Assembly: GCA_964484465.1 (NCBI GenBank)
Contig: CAZAFL010000003.1
Location: 1-64,000 of the forward strand
Direction: 5' to 3'
From: CAZAFL01 sp964484465
Lineage (GTDB): Bacteria > Bacteroidota > Ignavibacteria > UBA10030 > SZUA-254
DNA length: 64,000 bases
Below the pieces are notes generated by a model, which searched no databases, was not told the origin of the DNA, and worked only from the letters and a program-made list of their open reading frames with translations. The position numbers and the translations under genes are program-made. Numbering within the stretch: the stretch's first letter is position 1; each line of letters opens with the position of its first letter. Below are positions 51,953 to 63,100 of the stretch, piece by piece.

Positions 51953-53203
51953 TTATTTATCGGCTTCTCCCATCACTGGGTCAACGCTCCCGATGACTGC
52001 CACAACATCGGAAATCATCCCACCTTTCAGCATCGGGGGCAGCGCCTGCAGGTTGACAAAGGATGGGGAACGAATCTTTAATCTCCAGGGATAACCTTCC
52101 CCGTGACTCGCAATGTAGAAGCCCAATTCTCCTTTCGAGCCCTCGATTGCATGGTACACTTCACCGATAGGGGGGTTGATGCCAAAATTCACTATCATAA
52201 AATCGTGAATTAATTCTTCCATTTTGGCGTACGTGCGCTCCTTTCGGGGCAATACGCGTTTGGCGTCGTTCGCGTGAATTGGTCCTTCCGGAATTTTTTC
52301 CAACGCCTGACGAAGAATTTTTACACTTTCCCGCATCTCTCTCATTCGCACGTAAAACCTGGCAAGAGTGTCACCATCGGTATAGACGGGGATCTCAAAA
52401 TCGAATTCATTGTACACGAGATACGGTTCATCACGTCGCAGATCGTGCATAACACCACTCGCACGAAGACATGGCCCGGTAAGACCCATATCGACTGCAT
52501 CCTGTTTTGAGATATACCCGACGCCTTCACAACGCTCCAGGAAGATACGGTTCTTCACGAGAAGTTTATTACACTCCTCCAACTTCTCGCCAAACTGGTC
52601 GAGGAAATTCCTCGTCAGCATGACAGCTTCATTCGTCATATCCTGAGCAAGACCCCCTACACGAGTGAAGCTTGTCGTGAAGCGAACACCGGTCAGGACG
52701 TCCCATATATCCTGGATCTTCTCGCGCTCACGAAACCCCCATAAGAGAACAGTAACAGCGCCGACATCCATCGCCTGAGTGCCGAGCCATACTAGGTGTG
52801 AAGCAAGCCGTGCGAGCTCAGCACAGATGACTCTTATGATTTGCGCACGCCGGGGGACTTCAATGCCAGCTAATTTTTCAACTGCGAGAACATAGGCAAC
52901 GTTATTGGCGAGAGGTGAAAGGTAATCAAGCCGGTCTGTGTGTGGGATGAACTCATGGTACGTGCAATTTTCTGCAATCTTTTCATATCCCCGATGGAGA
53001 TAGCCAAGTTCGGGAACTGCCGAGACGATCGTTTCCCCGTCGAGACGAACGAGCAGACGCAGCACTCCATGCGTTGCAGGATGTTGAGGCCCCATATTGA
53101 GGACCATCTCATTTTCGAGAGGGTCGTCAAACATGACGGTTGTATCCTGGTTCTCAAGCGCCTGAAGGATTTTTTCCCGGGAGACGGGAAGAGAAAGGGT
53201 CAT
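51953..53203 (-). CDS. nuoD: NADH-quinone oxidoreductase subunit D
   Basis: NuoD forms the quinone-binding pocket with NuoB and NuoH. The 416-residue protein carries NMGPQHPATHGVLRLLVRLDGE near residue 32, ELGYLHRGYEKIAE near residue 62, and the C-terminal GSVDPVMGEADK, all hallmarks. It is a separate gene from nuoC; in E. coli the two are fused. Ten bases separate it from nuoC. Confidence 0.97.
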   Translation of the reverse strand: MTLSLPVSREKILQALENQDTTVMFDDPLENEMVLNMGPQHPATHGVLRLLVRLDGETIVSAVPELGYLHRGYEKIAENCTYHEFIPHTDRLDYLSPLANNVAYVLAVEKLAGIEVPRRAQIIRVICAELARLASHLVWLGTQAMDVGAVTVLLWGFREREKIQDIWDVLTGVRFTTSFTRVGGLAQDMTNEAVMLTRNFLDQFGEKLEECNKLLVKNRIFLERCEGVGYISKQDAVDMGLTGPCLRASGVMHDLRRDEPYLVYNEFDFEIPVYTDGDTLARFYVRMREMRESVKILRQALEKIPEGPIHANDAKRVLPRKERTYAKMEELIHDFMIVNFGINPPIGEVYHAIEGSKGELGFYIASHGEGYPWRLKIRSPSFVNLQALPPMLKGGMISDVVAVIGSVDPVMGEADK

Positions 53204-53213
53204 ATAACTTGTA

Positions 53214-53696
53214 TCATTTTCGCGGAAGAGAAAGCGAACCGGGAATTCCCATTAACGGAAAATCTTTTCGCAGTGGATAATATTCGAATTCCTCAGGAAT
53301 ATACATTCGCCGGAGATGTGGATAACCGTCAAAAATTATACCTAACAGATCGTATGGTTCCCGTTCATGCCAATCTGCAGTTCGCCAAACAGAAGTCACG
53401 GAAGGAACATGAAGGTCGGATTCACCCGTCCGGACTTTAATCCGAAGCCGGAAATTACTCTGCAGGGAATAAAGATTATAAATGACTTCGAATCGATCGT
53501 CCGTTCGATAGTAGTCCGCGCCGCATATATCCCTCAGGGAATCGAACCGAAGGTCGCTGTCGTCGCGAAGGAACTCACATACCCGGACAATATCCCTTTT
53601 CCTGACGACAACAGTCAGTTCCCCCCGAAATTCGTTTATGGTCTCGATTGAATCACGGAAATTGTCCAGAAGTTTTTGTGTAACTTTTTCTTTCAT
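53214..53696 (-). CDS. nuoC: NADH-quinone oxidoreductase subunit C
   Basis: NuoC is a peripheral-arm subunit that braces NuoD. The 160-residue protein has the family segment SVTSVWRTADWHEREPYDLLGI and FPLMGIPG near the end. The start codon ATG at 53696 shares its first base with the nuoB stop (TGATG), implying coupled translation; a TTG at 53699 is possible but less likely. Length is normal for an unfused NuoC. Confidence 0.94.
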   Translation of the reverse strand: MKEKVTQKLLDNFRDSIETINEFRGELTVVVRKRDIVRVCEFLRDDSDLRFDSLRDICGADYYRTDDRFEVIYNLYSLQSNFRLRIKVRTGESDLHVPSVTSVWRTADWHEREPYDLLGIIFDGYPHLRRMYIPEEFEYYPLRKDFPLMGIPGSLSLPRK

Positions 53697-54205
53697 CAAA
53701 AACGTGCAGATTCTTGAATATAAACCTTTTCGCTTTGCCCCGGTTTTTCGCCGCGTGCAATTTTATTCTGAACCTCCATCAAACCTTTGAGTAGGTTGTC
53801 CGGCCGTGGAGGGCAGCCTGCCACGTACACGTCGACAGGAAGAAACAAATCAATTCCCTGAACAACGGCATAGGAACGGTACATACCTCCGCTTGAAGTA
53901 CACGCGCCCATTGCGATGACCCATTTAGGGTCAGGCATCTGATCATATATCTTGCGGACAACATGAGACATTTTATAGGTCACTGTGCCCGCGACAATCA
54001 TGAGGTCGCTTTGTCGGGGCGAAAACCGAAACGCTTCCGAACCGAATCGTGATACATCGTACCGGGGTCCCGCAAACGCCATCATCTCGATTGCACAACA
54101 TGAGATGCCCATCGGCATAGGCCAGAGGGAATTTTTCCTCGCCCAGCCGATGATATTATCCAATCTGGTGGTAAAAAAACTTTCCTTCGTAAATTCTAAT
54201 CCCAT
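53696..54205 (-). CDS. nuoB: NADH-quinone oxidoreductase subunit B
   Basis: NuoB holds cluster N2, the last iron-sulfur centre before quinone. The 169-residue protein has ISCCAIEMM with the adjacent cysteine pair that ligates N2, then VAGTVTYKMS, ACTSSGGMYRSYAVVQG and VAGCPPRPDNLL. Length and motifs are typical. The start overlaps the end of nuoA by ten bases. Confidence 0.97.
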   Translation of the reverse strand: MGLEFTKESFFTTRLDNIIGWARKNSLWPMPMGISCCAIEMMAFAGPRYDVSRFGSEAFRFSPRQSDLMIVAGTVTYKMSHVVRKIYDQMPDPKWVIAMGACTSSGGMYRSYAVVQGIDLFLPVDVYVAGCPPRPDNLLKGLMEVQNKIARGEKPGQSEKVYIQESARF

Positions 54206-54552
54206 TTCAACGCCCCTTTTCTCCAGACATAAACAAATCCTAACATTACCACTGCGATAAAAACTCCCATTTCGACAAGACCGAACATTCCAAGACTACG
54301 AAAATTTACCGCCCAGGGGTAGAGAAACACAACCTCAATGTCGAAGAGGATGAACAACATGGCAACCATATAATATTTTACGGAGACCCGTTCATGAGCG
54401 CTGCGCAACGGTTTCATTCCGCTTTCATAGGTAGAAAGTTTTTGATCGGTTGGATTTTTCGGACCAAACCATTCACTAGCCTTCGACATCACAACACCGA
54501 ACCCGATGCCGAATATGATCATGATTCCGATCGGAATATAATGTTCAACCAT
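54196..54552 (-). CDS. nuoA: NADH-quinone oxidoreductase subunit A
   Basis: NuoA is a small three-helix subunit of the complex I membrane arm near the quinone entry. The 118-residue protein has the loop KLSTYESGMKPLRSAHERVSVKYY and FILFDIEVVFLYPWAV, both diagnostic. The ATG at 54552 gives the normal length; the longer frame to 54663 would run into the terminator of the next gene. It is the first gene of the A-F cluster. Confidence 0.96.
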   Translation of the reverse strand: MVEHYIPIGIMIIFGIGFGVVMSKASEWFGPKNPTDQKLSTYESGMKPLRSAHERVSVKYYMVAMLFILFDIEVVFLYPWAVNFRSLGMFGLVEMGVFIAVVMLGFVYVWRKGALKWD

Positions 54553-54636
54553 TGTAGAAAACAAATAAAATTCTAAAAAAATGTAGCTAAAAAGAGGAAT
54601 AAATGCAAACCTTAGGACGCCTTCCCTTAAAACAGA

Positions 54637-54660
54637 GAGCCGACCCGATTGGGCCGGCTC
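54637..54660 (-). terminator. terminator of the T9SS gene upstream of nuoA
   Basis: GAGCCG-a-CCC pairs with GGG-c-CGGCTC around GATT; on the minus strand it is followed by TCTGTTTTAAGGG. It lies 27 bases past the stop of the 952-residue T9SS gene and just upstream of nuoA. Confidence 0.75.
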
Positions 54661-54687
54661 CATGAAATTGACGTAGAATGTAATATA

Positions 54688-57546
54688 CTATTTCAGAAGC
54701 ATCATTTTCCTTACGCTTGTAAATTTTTGACCTCCGATGCCGTTCTCATTTGGAATACCATGCGCTTCAAGCCTATAAAAATAAATTCCCGAAGCAACAT
54801 TACCCCCGTTAAATTCGATTTCCTGGATTCCTTCATCCATCGATTCATTGTTTACCAGCGTCGCTACTTCCTGACCGAGAAGAGAATAAATTTTCAATGT
54901 AACAGTAGCAGGCTCAGGCAGCTGAAATCGTATCATTGTCGACGGGTTAAACGGATTCGGGTAATTCTGCCGCAACGCATATCCTGACGGCATTGTCCAT
55001 TGATTTTTTGTCGACGGAATAAATGTCGCGGACAAAATTCCGGGAGTGAAATGAAGGTACGGCACGTCCGCTAATCGTTTTATCCCTGTTAAATTTGTCT
55101 TTGCAGCAAAACTGTTTGTATCGACAGTGTATGGACTATCTGCAAACGCGCAATTGATCTTTCGTACGACGTCGTACATGTCCTCCGGTGTGAGCGTATC
55201 CCCTTTTGTCGTGTCGATAAAGCACGCAAGGACCCGGTCGGCTTTCACCACAATCGAGTCGACAAGCTGGCCGTTTAGTAACCCGCCGGGGTCGCTTTGG
55301 TCATCGTACGTTAACTGACCAAGCCCGGAAGGAAACTTCCCGGTGACGCTGGCGGCAACATTAAGCTTTAACGTGAGCACTTCCGCGAATAGCTTGTTGT
55401 TGTGTTTATCCGGCGGCAAACTCTTCGGCTGTTTGGTAATCGGCTTTGATGAATTCGGCGACCCGTTTGTATCAAAAAAATTAAGACATCTTGCGGGCAT
55501 ATTATGAAGGACGTCGCCATTCTTTGTTCTCTTGATAAGAGATTTCTGCACATCTTTGTACTCCTGATGCCGGACCGAATTAGGATTGTCTCCCCCCTTA
55601 AGCGTGCCGACAACCAGCGGGTTCGATGGACTGTAATAGGAAATCTGTTGCCCAAATCCCTTCGGGAAAAGCTCTTCTCCAACATTATGAAGATTCGGCA
55701 TTGGTAAACCGAGAAGGTTCTTTTTCCAGCCAGGAGAATTTTTCTTATATTTGACGGTTGTCGCACGGCCGGCAGTTTCCCAAACCACGCTTACCTCAAA
55801 GGGCTTGCCTTTAAAACCACGCCCTTCGATCTGGAAACTGTCGTTCGCTGAAACCGCCTCGGTGTAGTGGACTTCCTTTACGCTATCCCACGGAGCATCA
55901 GGAATTAGCGTATCATCTTTGGCTTCAGTAAAGAATAATTTTCCCCTTGATTCGACGTTCAACTTTAAAGTAAATCCATCTGCGTCAGCAGGAGCTACGA
56001 TGTTTCTCTTAAAATCAACTTTATCCGCTTTGCGCTTGAGGGATTTAAGATTACCCTTCATGTCCTCAGCAGTTGCCCATTCGAGAGATGTTGCAGTCCG
56101 ATATTTTTGACTACTCGGAGGAACATTAACAAAATCCAGCACAACATGATGATTATTCGATAAGGCAACGCCGACATTATTGCTGTCGGCTTCAACGGGC
56201 ACACCGTCCGTGAGATATCCGAGATGGAGCCAGCCATTGCTGTCGGCTTCAACAGCGTAATATGTTCCATTCGGCAGACCCGTCGCCGACACAGAATCAC
56301 CGTCCCCCGATGCAATCACAGCACCTCCGGCTGAGCCTTGCCTGATTTCAAGATGCCAATTTTTTAGCGTTCTATCACCAGCCGTTGCCATGGCGCCGTC
56401 TTCATCATCGTAGCTACGTACCGTGAGGTGGTTGTCTGGTGGACCCAGAGTTTCTGCGTACTTTGAAATACTTCCGAACGTGCCAACCGCGTATCCAAAA
56501 AGTCCGTTTGATGAATTATTCTCTCTTATTTTCAAATGGTTAAACCCAACCGATGGATTCGAATGAGTATAATCGGTTTGCCAACTGGTGCCACGGTTAG
56601 TGGAGACCTGAACTTCGTTTGTCCCGTTGGTTTTCCACCAGCGCTCACCACCTGTAGTTGTTCCGGCTAAATGGACGAACTCATCATTCCCCGGAATAAT
56701 CTCGTGCGAATAGACACTATCCCATATAGCTCCACCATCGGTCGTGAGATTCACCAGCGAATCTCCTGATAAGCCAGTGTTGGCATCGTTGAATGCAACA
56801 GTATAATCATTGACTGATTTTGTCGATGATGCTGTCCACGAACCGCCACCATTTGTCGTTCGATAGATGCGTGAGTTATCCGTGCCAAACCATCCGTTTT
56901 GTGTACCCGACCATGCCATTGAATTTGGGTAACCTGCTTCCCCTCCATTCTGAGAAAGTGCGCCGGACGGGGACCATGTACTTCCACCGTCAGATGTTCT
57001 TAGCAGGACCCAGCTGCCGGTGACAGGGTCACCGACTGCAAATCCATTGTTTGTATCGAACATGAATATGTCATCCATAAATGCTGCCGGGTCGGAGTTA
57101 TTATAGACCAACGCCCAGCTGATGCCGCCATCAGACGTACGATACATGTTTCCAAATACTGGCGCCAGGACAGTGTCCTTGCTTAACGCGCATACACTGA
57201 AACAAAAGTCAGGCAATCTTGTGACAGCCAGCCAGTTTGTTCCACCATCTGTCGTGCGCAACGCGATGCCACTATCTCCGACTGCCCATGCAACCTGGTC
57301 ATCAACAATCGACACGCTCCAAAGCGTTAAATTCGTGCCGCTCGACTGTTCTGTCCACGTGCCGGATGATAGAGTTTTGGAGAGTCCTACAGAACGAGTC
57401 CGGCTTTGGACGGCTATACTTGCAGTATGTGAAACTTCGGCAAAGTGCCTAAACCGGTCTATTTTGGAAATCTTACCGGAGGATAAACAGTTACTAACAC
57501 CAAAAATCAGCGCAGAAAGAATAATCAGCACATTTGCAAGTTTCAT
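54688..57546 (-). CDS. large T9SS-secreted Asp-box protein
   Basis: The 952-residue protein has a signal peptide (MKLANVLIILSALIFGVSNC), an Asp-box/Ycf48-like propeller at about 60-370 (TTDGGTNW, TSDGGSTW), and a Y-module at about 373-845. That module is also found in the 1817-residue protein; both contain LPMPNLHNVGEELFPKGFGQ or a one-residue variant, and KHNNKL. The sorting tail at about 850-952 contains LRQNYPNPFNPSTMIRFQLP. Probably exported and anchored at the surface. It ends just before nuoA, with a terminator between. Confidence 0.87.
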   Translation of the reverse strand: MKLANVLIILSALIFGVSNCLSSGKISKIDRFRHFAEVSHTASIAVQSRTRSVGLSKTLSSGTWTEQSSGTNLTLWSVSIVDDQVAWAVGDSGIALRTTDGGTNWLAVTRLPDFCFSVCALSKDTVLAPVFGNMYRTSDGGISWALVYNNSDPAAFMDDIFMFDTNNGFAVGDPVTGSWVLLRTSDGGSTWSPSGALSQNGGEAGYPNSMAWSGTQNGWFGTDNSRIYRTTNGGGSWTASSTKSVNDYTVAFNDANTGLSGDSLVNLTTDGGAIWDSVYSHEIIPGNDEFVHLAGTTTGGERWWKTNGTNEVQVSTNRGTSWQTDYTHSNPSVGFNHLKIRENNSSNGLFGYAVGTFGSISKYAETLGPPDNHLTVRSYDDEDGAMATAGDRTLKNWHLEIRQGSAGGAVIASGDGDSVSATGLPNGTYYAVEADSNGWLHLGYLTDGVPVEADSNNVGVALSNNHHVVLDFVNVPPSSQKYRTATSLEWATAEDMKGNLKSLKRKADKVDFKRNIVAPADADGFTLKLNVESRGKLFFTEAKDDTLIPDAPWDSVKEVHYTEAVSANDSFQIEGRGFKGKPFEVSVVWETAGRATTVKYKKNSPGWKKNLLGLPMPNLHNVGEELFPKGFGQQISYYSPSNPLVVGTLKGGDNPNSVRHQEYKDVQKSLIKRTKNGDVLHNMPARCLNFFDTNGSPNSSKPITKQPKSLPPDKHNNKLFAEVLTLKLNVAASVTGKFPSGLGQLTYDDQSDPGGLLNGQLVDSIVVKADRVLACFIDTTKGDTLTPEDMYDVVRKINCAFADSPYTVDTNSFAAKTNLTGIKRLADVPYLHFTPGILSATFIPSTKNQWTMPSGYALRQNYPNPFNPSTMIRFQLPEPATVTLKIYSLLGQEVATLVNNESMDEGIQEIEFNGGNVASGIYFYRLEAHGIPNENGIGGQKFTSVRKMMLLK

Positions 57547-57681
57547 ACTCGTTATCGTAAGTTGTGACTGTATGATAGAGTATCAGTTTTGCTAATACTC
57601 CTTAAGCAGCAAATTCTACTGAAAATATGTCTCTAGGTCAAGGGAGGTATGATTGCCGTCAATGCATGGGATTGACGTATG

Positions 57682-58497
57682 TCACGGTGAAGGCTGGTGG
57701 AGAGCAAGTTTACAGGCACTAAGTATAATCCCGCATGAAACGGCAACATTTAATGATTCCGCTTTCCCGAATTGGGGAATCGTAACTATTTCATTCGCAA
57801 TTTCTTTTAGCTCTGGTGATATGCCGTTTGCTTCGTTTCCAAAGACAAGAGCAAGCTTGCCCAGACGAGGGCGGCTCTTAATAAACTTGCCCTCCCCCAC
57901 TGCGGTTGCAACGACATTAAATCCATGATGTTTTTCTTTTCTGAAGACATCAGCTAAATCAACTTCAGGATAAACTGGCAGGTGAAATAATGCTCCCATC
58001 GTAGCACGAACAACCTTCGGATTATAAATATCTGCACAGGTTCGATTCAGCAAGACCGCATCCACGCCAAACCAGTCGCATGTGCGAAGGATTGTTCCGA
58101 CATTCCCGGGGTCGGCAATATTTTCGAGCGCGACGATAATTGAAGAATGATCAAGGGTTTTCGATACTTTGTTCAATTCGAATTCTTTCATTTCCACAAT
58201 TGCCAGTATCCCTTGAGGAGTTACGGTTTCTGAAAGCTTTCGAATATCCTGCTCCGCAATCTCATATATGGTAATTTTCCGCTCTTTGGCTCTATGAATA
58301 ATGTCTTTGCTCGCTTCCTTTGACAAATAATCGCTGCTTACCAGGAGAGCTGCAATAGTCCAGTCAGAATTTAATACCTCAGTTACCAGACGCGTGCCTT
58401 CGACAATGAATTTTTGTTCCTCTTTCCGGTATTTTTTCTGGAGAAGTTTTCGAAAATCCTTCAGGGTATCCCTGCCGATTCTACTCTTTGCGCTCAT
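57682..58497 (-). CDS. TrmH/SpoU-family RNA 2'-O-methyltransferase
   Basis: This 271-residue SPOUT enzyme has the three SpoU motifs: NIADPGNVGTILRTCDWFG, LVFGNEANGIS, and IPQFGKAESLNVAVSCGIIL. An N-terminal SpoU substrate-binding domain (residues about 1-105, with FIVEGTRLVTEVL) precedes it, as in rRNA guanosine methyltransferases like RlmB. The exact target nucleotide is not determined. The ATG at 58497 is preferred to a TTG at 58506. The gene is divergent from rfaE1. Confidence 0.9.
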   Translation of the reverse strand: MSAKSRIGRDTLKDFRKLLQKKYRKEEQKFIVEGTRLVTEVLNSDWTIAALLVSSDYLSKEASKDIIHRAKERKITIYEIAEQDIRKLSETVTPQGILAIVEMKEFELNKVSKTLDHSSIIVALENIADPGNVGTILRTCDWFGVDAVLLNRTCADIYNPKVVRATMGALFHLPVYPEVDLADVFRKEKHHGFNVVATAVGEGKFIKSRPRLGKLALVFGNEANGISPELKEIANEIVTIPQFGKAESLNVAVSCGIILSACKLALHQPSP

Positions 58498-58625
58498 AGA
58501 GTGCAAATATAGATAATAAGAGCAACAGTTCCAAAGACCTTATTAGAGGTTTACTTGATTCTCAGAGCACTTCTCCATATATTGCAACGCTAAATACATT
58601 TTTTTTGAATCCGGAGCATGCATTC

Positions 58626-59648
58626 GTGATACATATTTCTGAACAACGCTTGGATGAATTATTCAATCGATTTTCAGGCAAGCAGGTTGCTGTGATCGGT
58701 GACCTGATGATTGACCGATATATCTGGGGCCATGTCAACAGGATATCCCCCGAGGCACCTGTACCCATAGTAGACCTGGAGACAGAACAGGCAAGGCTTG
58801 GCGGCGCTGCAAATGTTGCTATGAACATCAAATCACTTGGAGGCGAACCATTCCTGATGGGTGTAATAGGCGCGGACAATAGCGGTAAGCAGTTGCTGGA
58901 ACTTGTCCGTGAGAGCAATTTCAAGCTTAACGGCATCATTACCGATCCTTCCCGCCCTACAACAGTAAAAACACGTGTGATTGCTCATAGTCAGCATGTA
59001 GTCCGGATCGACAGGGAATCAAAATCGGATATTTCCTATTCCATTCAGGATGAAATTGTTGATGTTCTTCGCCATAACATCGATTCTATCGATGCGATTA
59101 TACTTGAAGATTACAACAAAGGGGTCATTGTTGCGAGCCTTATTAAACAAGTTATTGAGCTCGCGAACCGACACAACAAAGTCGTAACGGTTGACCCAAA
59201 ATTCCACAACTTTTTCGATTATAAGAATGTTACAGTATTTAAGCCTAACAGAAAAGAAGTCGAGGAAATTCTGGGAATGCGAATCAAAAATGAAGAAGAT
59301 GCGGCACAGGCCGGTAAAACTTTACTCAATAAACTGAGCGCAAAATGTATTCTTCTTACCCTTGGCGAACAGGGGATGACATTGTTTGAAGAAAATGGCA
59401 CGATCACACATGCTGAGACAAAAGCACGTAATGTGATCGATGTCTCAGGGGCAGGTGACACTGTTATTTCGACATTAACCATTGCTCTTGCCGGGGGCGC
59501 ATCAACAAAAGAAGCGGCTACATTATCAAATTTTGCCGGAGGGATTGTGTGTGGCTCAGTCGGCATTGTTCCGATCGACCGAGAGCAACTGAGAAAAGCC
59601 GTGCTTTCCGAGATAAACCATCGCCCTCGCTCAACCGGAGAGCGTTAA
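58626..59648 (+). CDS. rfaE1: D-glycero-beta-D-manno-heptose-7-phosphate kinase
   Basis: This is the kinase half of HldE/RfaE, a PfkB-type sugar kinase that makes heptose-1,7-bisphosphate for ADP-heptose and LPS inner core. The 340-residue protein has VIGDLMIDRYIWGHVNRISPEAP, GGAANVAMNIKSLGG and the C-terminal DVSGAGDTVISTLTIAL catalytic block with the catalytic aspartate. The start is probably GTG at 58626, with CCGGAG nine bases upstream; a TTG at 58605 is possible but would have no binding site. It is separate from rfaE2, which overlaps its stop by one base. Confidence 0.94.
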   Translation: MIHISEQRLDELFNRFSGKQVAVIGDLMIDRYIWGHVNRISPEAPVPIVDLETEQARLGGAANVAMNIKSLGGEPFLMGVIGADNSGKQLLELVRESNFKLNGIITDPSRPTTVKTRVIAHSQHVVRIDRESKSDISYSIQDEIVDVLRHNIDSIDAIILEDYNKGVIVASLIKQVIELANRHNKVVTVDPKFHNFFDYKNVTVFKPNRKEVEEILGMRIKNEEDAAQAGKTLLNKLSAKCILLTLGEQGMTLFEENGTITHAETKARNVIDVSGAGDTVISTLTIALAGGASTKEAATLSNFAGGIVCGSVGIVPIDREQLRKAVLSEINHRPRSTGER

Positions 59649-60124
59649 TGGGAAAAATTGTCGATGTGTTAACGCTAAAGAAAATCCGAACCGACTTGCG
59701 TCAGAACCGGAAGAAAGTTGTCTTTACCAACGGCTGCTTCGATATTCTTCATCGCGGTCATGTTGAATATCTTCTCAATGCAAAAGCATTGGGAGATGTC
59801 TTGATTGTAGGAGTAAATTCCGATGGCTCAGTCCGTCGCATCAAAGGCGAAAAACGTCCCATCATTCTTCAGGACGACAGGGCGTTTATTGTCTCATGCC
59901 TTTCTCCCGTTGATTACGTTTGTCTCTTTGATGATGATACACCCCTCCAACTCATCTCCGCTATAGTTCCGGACATCCTTGTCAAAGGCGAAGACTGGAA
60001 CATCAACGACATTGTGGGTAAAGATGTTGTCGAACAAGCGGGGGGAAGGGTCGAAACAATTTCCTTCATACCTCACCGTTCCACATCGATCATCATCGAA
60101 CGGATAGTCGACCGTTTCTCCTGA
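59648..60124 (+). CDS. rfaE2: D-glycero-beta-D-manno-heptose 1-phosphate adenylyltransferase
   Basis: This is the nucleotidyltransferase half of HldE; it transfers AMP to heptose-1-phosphate to give ADP-heptose. The 158-residue protein has the family motif TNGCFDILHRGHVEYL (HxGH) and GVNSDGSVRRIKGEKRPI, then DILVKGEDW and the ending HRSTSIIIERI. Its ATG overlaps the rfaE1 stop codon by one base. In E. coli the kinase and adenylyltransferase are fused; here they are split and cotranscribed. Confidence 0.95.
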   Translation: MGKIVDVLTLKKIRTDLRQNRKKVVFTNGCFDILHRGHVEYLLNAKALGDVLIVGVNSDGSVRRIKGEKRPIILQDDRAFIVSCLSPVDYVCLFDDDTPLQLISAIVPDILVKGEDWNINDIVGKDVVEQAGGRVETISFIPHRSTSIIIERIVDRFS

Positions 60125-60140
60125 TACTGAAGTCCTCCTT

Positions 60141-63100
60141 ATGACGAAACTCAAACGCATCTTGAAATTCTTCGGTTATGCGATTGGAGTTGTGCTCATA
60201 TTGTTGATGCTGGTTGCCGGTTTTACTCAAACAGGATTTTTTAAGGACCGTCTCCGTGTAATTCTTGTTTCACAACTTACCTCACACCTTAACGGATCGC
60301 TGGCGTTAGGCACGATACGGGGAAATTTTGTAACGGGTTTTGTCATTGACTCCGTTGCTGTGTATTACGGAGATGAACTGTTTCTCACCACCTCCAGAAT
60401 CACATGCCAGTATGAGGCGATGTCGTTGGTAAAAAAATCCATCCATGTCAAAAATATCATTGTTGAACAGCCCCGGATATACTTGTTGAGAGCGAATAAT
60501 GGAGAATGGAATTTTAAGAAGCTGTTGAAGCCTGTTGAAAAAACCAGCGAGGGTGGTCCTGTGCAGGCGGTTACTCTCGACAACCTCGAGCTCAAAAACG
60601 GGCTCGTCGCTGTGATGGATTCGACATCTCCTGTATCATCTCAAGACAAAAACCAGTCCGGACAATATATTGATTATCATCGTTTCACCGTGCGGGACCT
60701 CAATTTGAAACTCAGCGCGGCAATGACACAGAATGGCTACGTTGCTCACGTGACACATGCAAGTTTTTATTCTACACAGCCGAAATTCGAACTGACGCAT
60801 TTCACAGGCACATTCATACTTAATAAAACTGAACTATCACTGAAGGATCTCGTTCTCCAGACAGGGCATTCTTACATGGAAATGGATGGTAAACTCGGTG
60901 GAAGCAATTTTCTGGAGTTACCGACCTTGCAGGGGCTGGTTAACGATTCGCTACTGCTTCATCTCACTGCAAGAAATCTCGACTTTGCCGAGCTCAAAAG
61001 CTTCATTCACCCTGTCTCATTTCTCGAGGGGTCTGCAATTGTGAACCTGGATGCCGCCGGTACATTCGGCGACTTCAGCATTCAGCGGCTGAACATTCAG
61101 ACATACCGAAGTACTTTAAAAATAAGCGGAAGGGTTCAACATCTTCATCAACCGCGAAATTTATCCCTCGACGTCTATCTTGGAGACAGTAAAATCGACA
61201 TGTCCGATCCGGTGAAGCTTTTGCCGACGTTCAACCTTCCGGATTTTAATGATTCCGGTGAGACATCACTCTACGCACACTACGTTGGGAAACCGCTTAA
61301 TTTTAAATCAAATGTCTCTCTTCAGGGAAAATTTGGAAAAGTTGAGCTCGACGGGCACCTGGACATTGAACATCATCTTCCTAAATATGATCTTTCGTTT
61401 AAGACGGAAAGACTCAATCTCATCCCTCTTATTCGTCAACATCAGCTGCTCACCGGACTTTCGTCTACAGGTGAATTAAAAGGAGAAGGAACGTCGCTTG
61501 ATAACATCGATGCACATCTCAAAATGACAATCGATTCCGCAAAAACTCAGGATTTCACCATCGGGAATTCAGAGATCCAAATCACAGCATCGCCTCATAT
61601 TCTTGAAGGGACCGCGCATCTCGCATCGGGAAAAACAAAAGTCCACCTTGCTTCGAACGTCGATTTCTCCGACGCTCAGAGCCCAAAGTTTACGTCTGAC
61701 ATTACGATGTCATCATTCGACCTGTCAAAAATCCTCATGGATCAGAAGTACAATACCGACCTTAACCTCGAGGCAAAGGTATCCGGTTCCGGAAGGAATA
61801 TCGATAATCTCAACGGTAACATGGAGATTTCCCTTTTTCAATCGACGATCCGGCAATATGAATTCTCTCCCGAAACAATTACGCTTTCAGTGAATCAGCG
61901 AGACGTCAGCAACAAGCGTATACAGTTCCAGTCATCGATTGCTGATATCGACCTCCGGGGAAAATTCGATCTCGACGTTGCCGAATTAACCCTCCGGCAG
62001 CAACTTACAACCCTCATCCATGCGATTGTGAAACACGCGTCATTGGGGGATACGATACAGATTGCAAACGAAAAAAACGCAAAAAAAATCCTGCAGCACC
62101 CGTTGGAGGAGCGACAGCTGGATTTTCAATATTCTTTCAACTTTAAAGACCTCGAACCGATCTCCGGTATCATCAACGAGACCCCATTCAACATGCAATG
62201 TCAATTCGGGGGACATGTTCAGGGGAATGAACAATTGCTCTCGATGGACGGCAAGGGTACAATTGATGAACTATATATCGGTTCGATCCAAAAAGGCCTT
62301 CTTGTGCGGGGAGGGACGGTAGAGGTTCACGTACGCGACATCTCCCCCGAACAGACTTTGCAACAATTGTCGGCAAGAGTAGACCTGACAATGCAATCAT
62401 GCATCACGAAATCACTTACGTTTGACAGCGTTCAAGCGATGGTACGATATCAAAATAACAAGAACACCTTTTCGTTCAGCAGTATACTCGATTCCACATA
62501 CGCGGTTTCGCTCACCGGGAATTCAGCTACACAACCACGGACATACGCGGTCGATTTTGATAAAATTGCAATTGCATTCGGCCCGTATCTCTGGACGAAT
62601 GAAGACGATGTTCAGCTTCGCATCAACAAAGACGGCGTGAGAATCATGCACGCACTCATGAAACATGATTCCGAATCTGTCTCTCTCATGGGGCTCGTAG
62701 CGGATACAGGGTCTTCCGATCTTACGGTAGCGCTCAGAAAATTTCCCCTCAAAGTCCTGCACACGCTTATCAGAGGTGCAAAATCCACGCGACGGACCCA
62801 GGACCTTGACGGGGTGGTTTCTGCCGATGCGCATATCGGCGGATCAATAACCTCCCCAATCATTAACCTCCGGGCGGTTGCCGACGGGATAATGTACCGG
62901 AAAAGTTCTATTGGGAGTGCAACGGCGAGAGTCGAATATGCCGAAAAACTGGCGACAGTCGACCTGACTATTAAGCCTTCCACAACCGATTCGCTCACCG
63001 GCCTCATCATTAAGGGAAGGATCCCTATTGACCTCGCTTTGTCCGGAGTTCAGGAGCGATTTCCGGATCAGGAACAACATATCCGTATCTATTCGGAACA

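Noticed and set aside
54553..54663. Longer start for nuoA
   Set aside because: It would extend the protein by 37 residues unlike NuoA and run into the terminator hairpin of the neighbouring gene.
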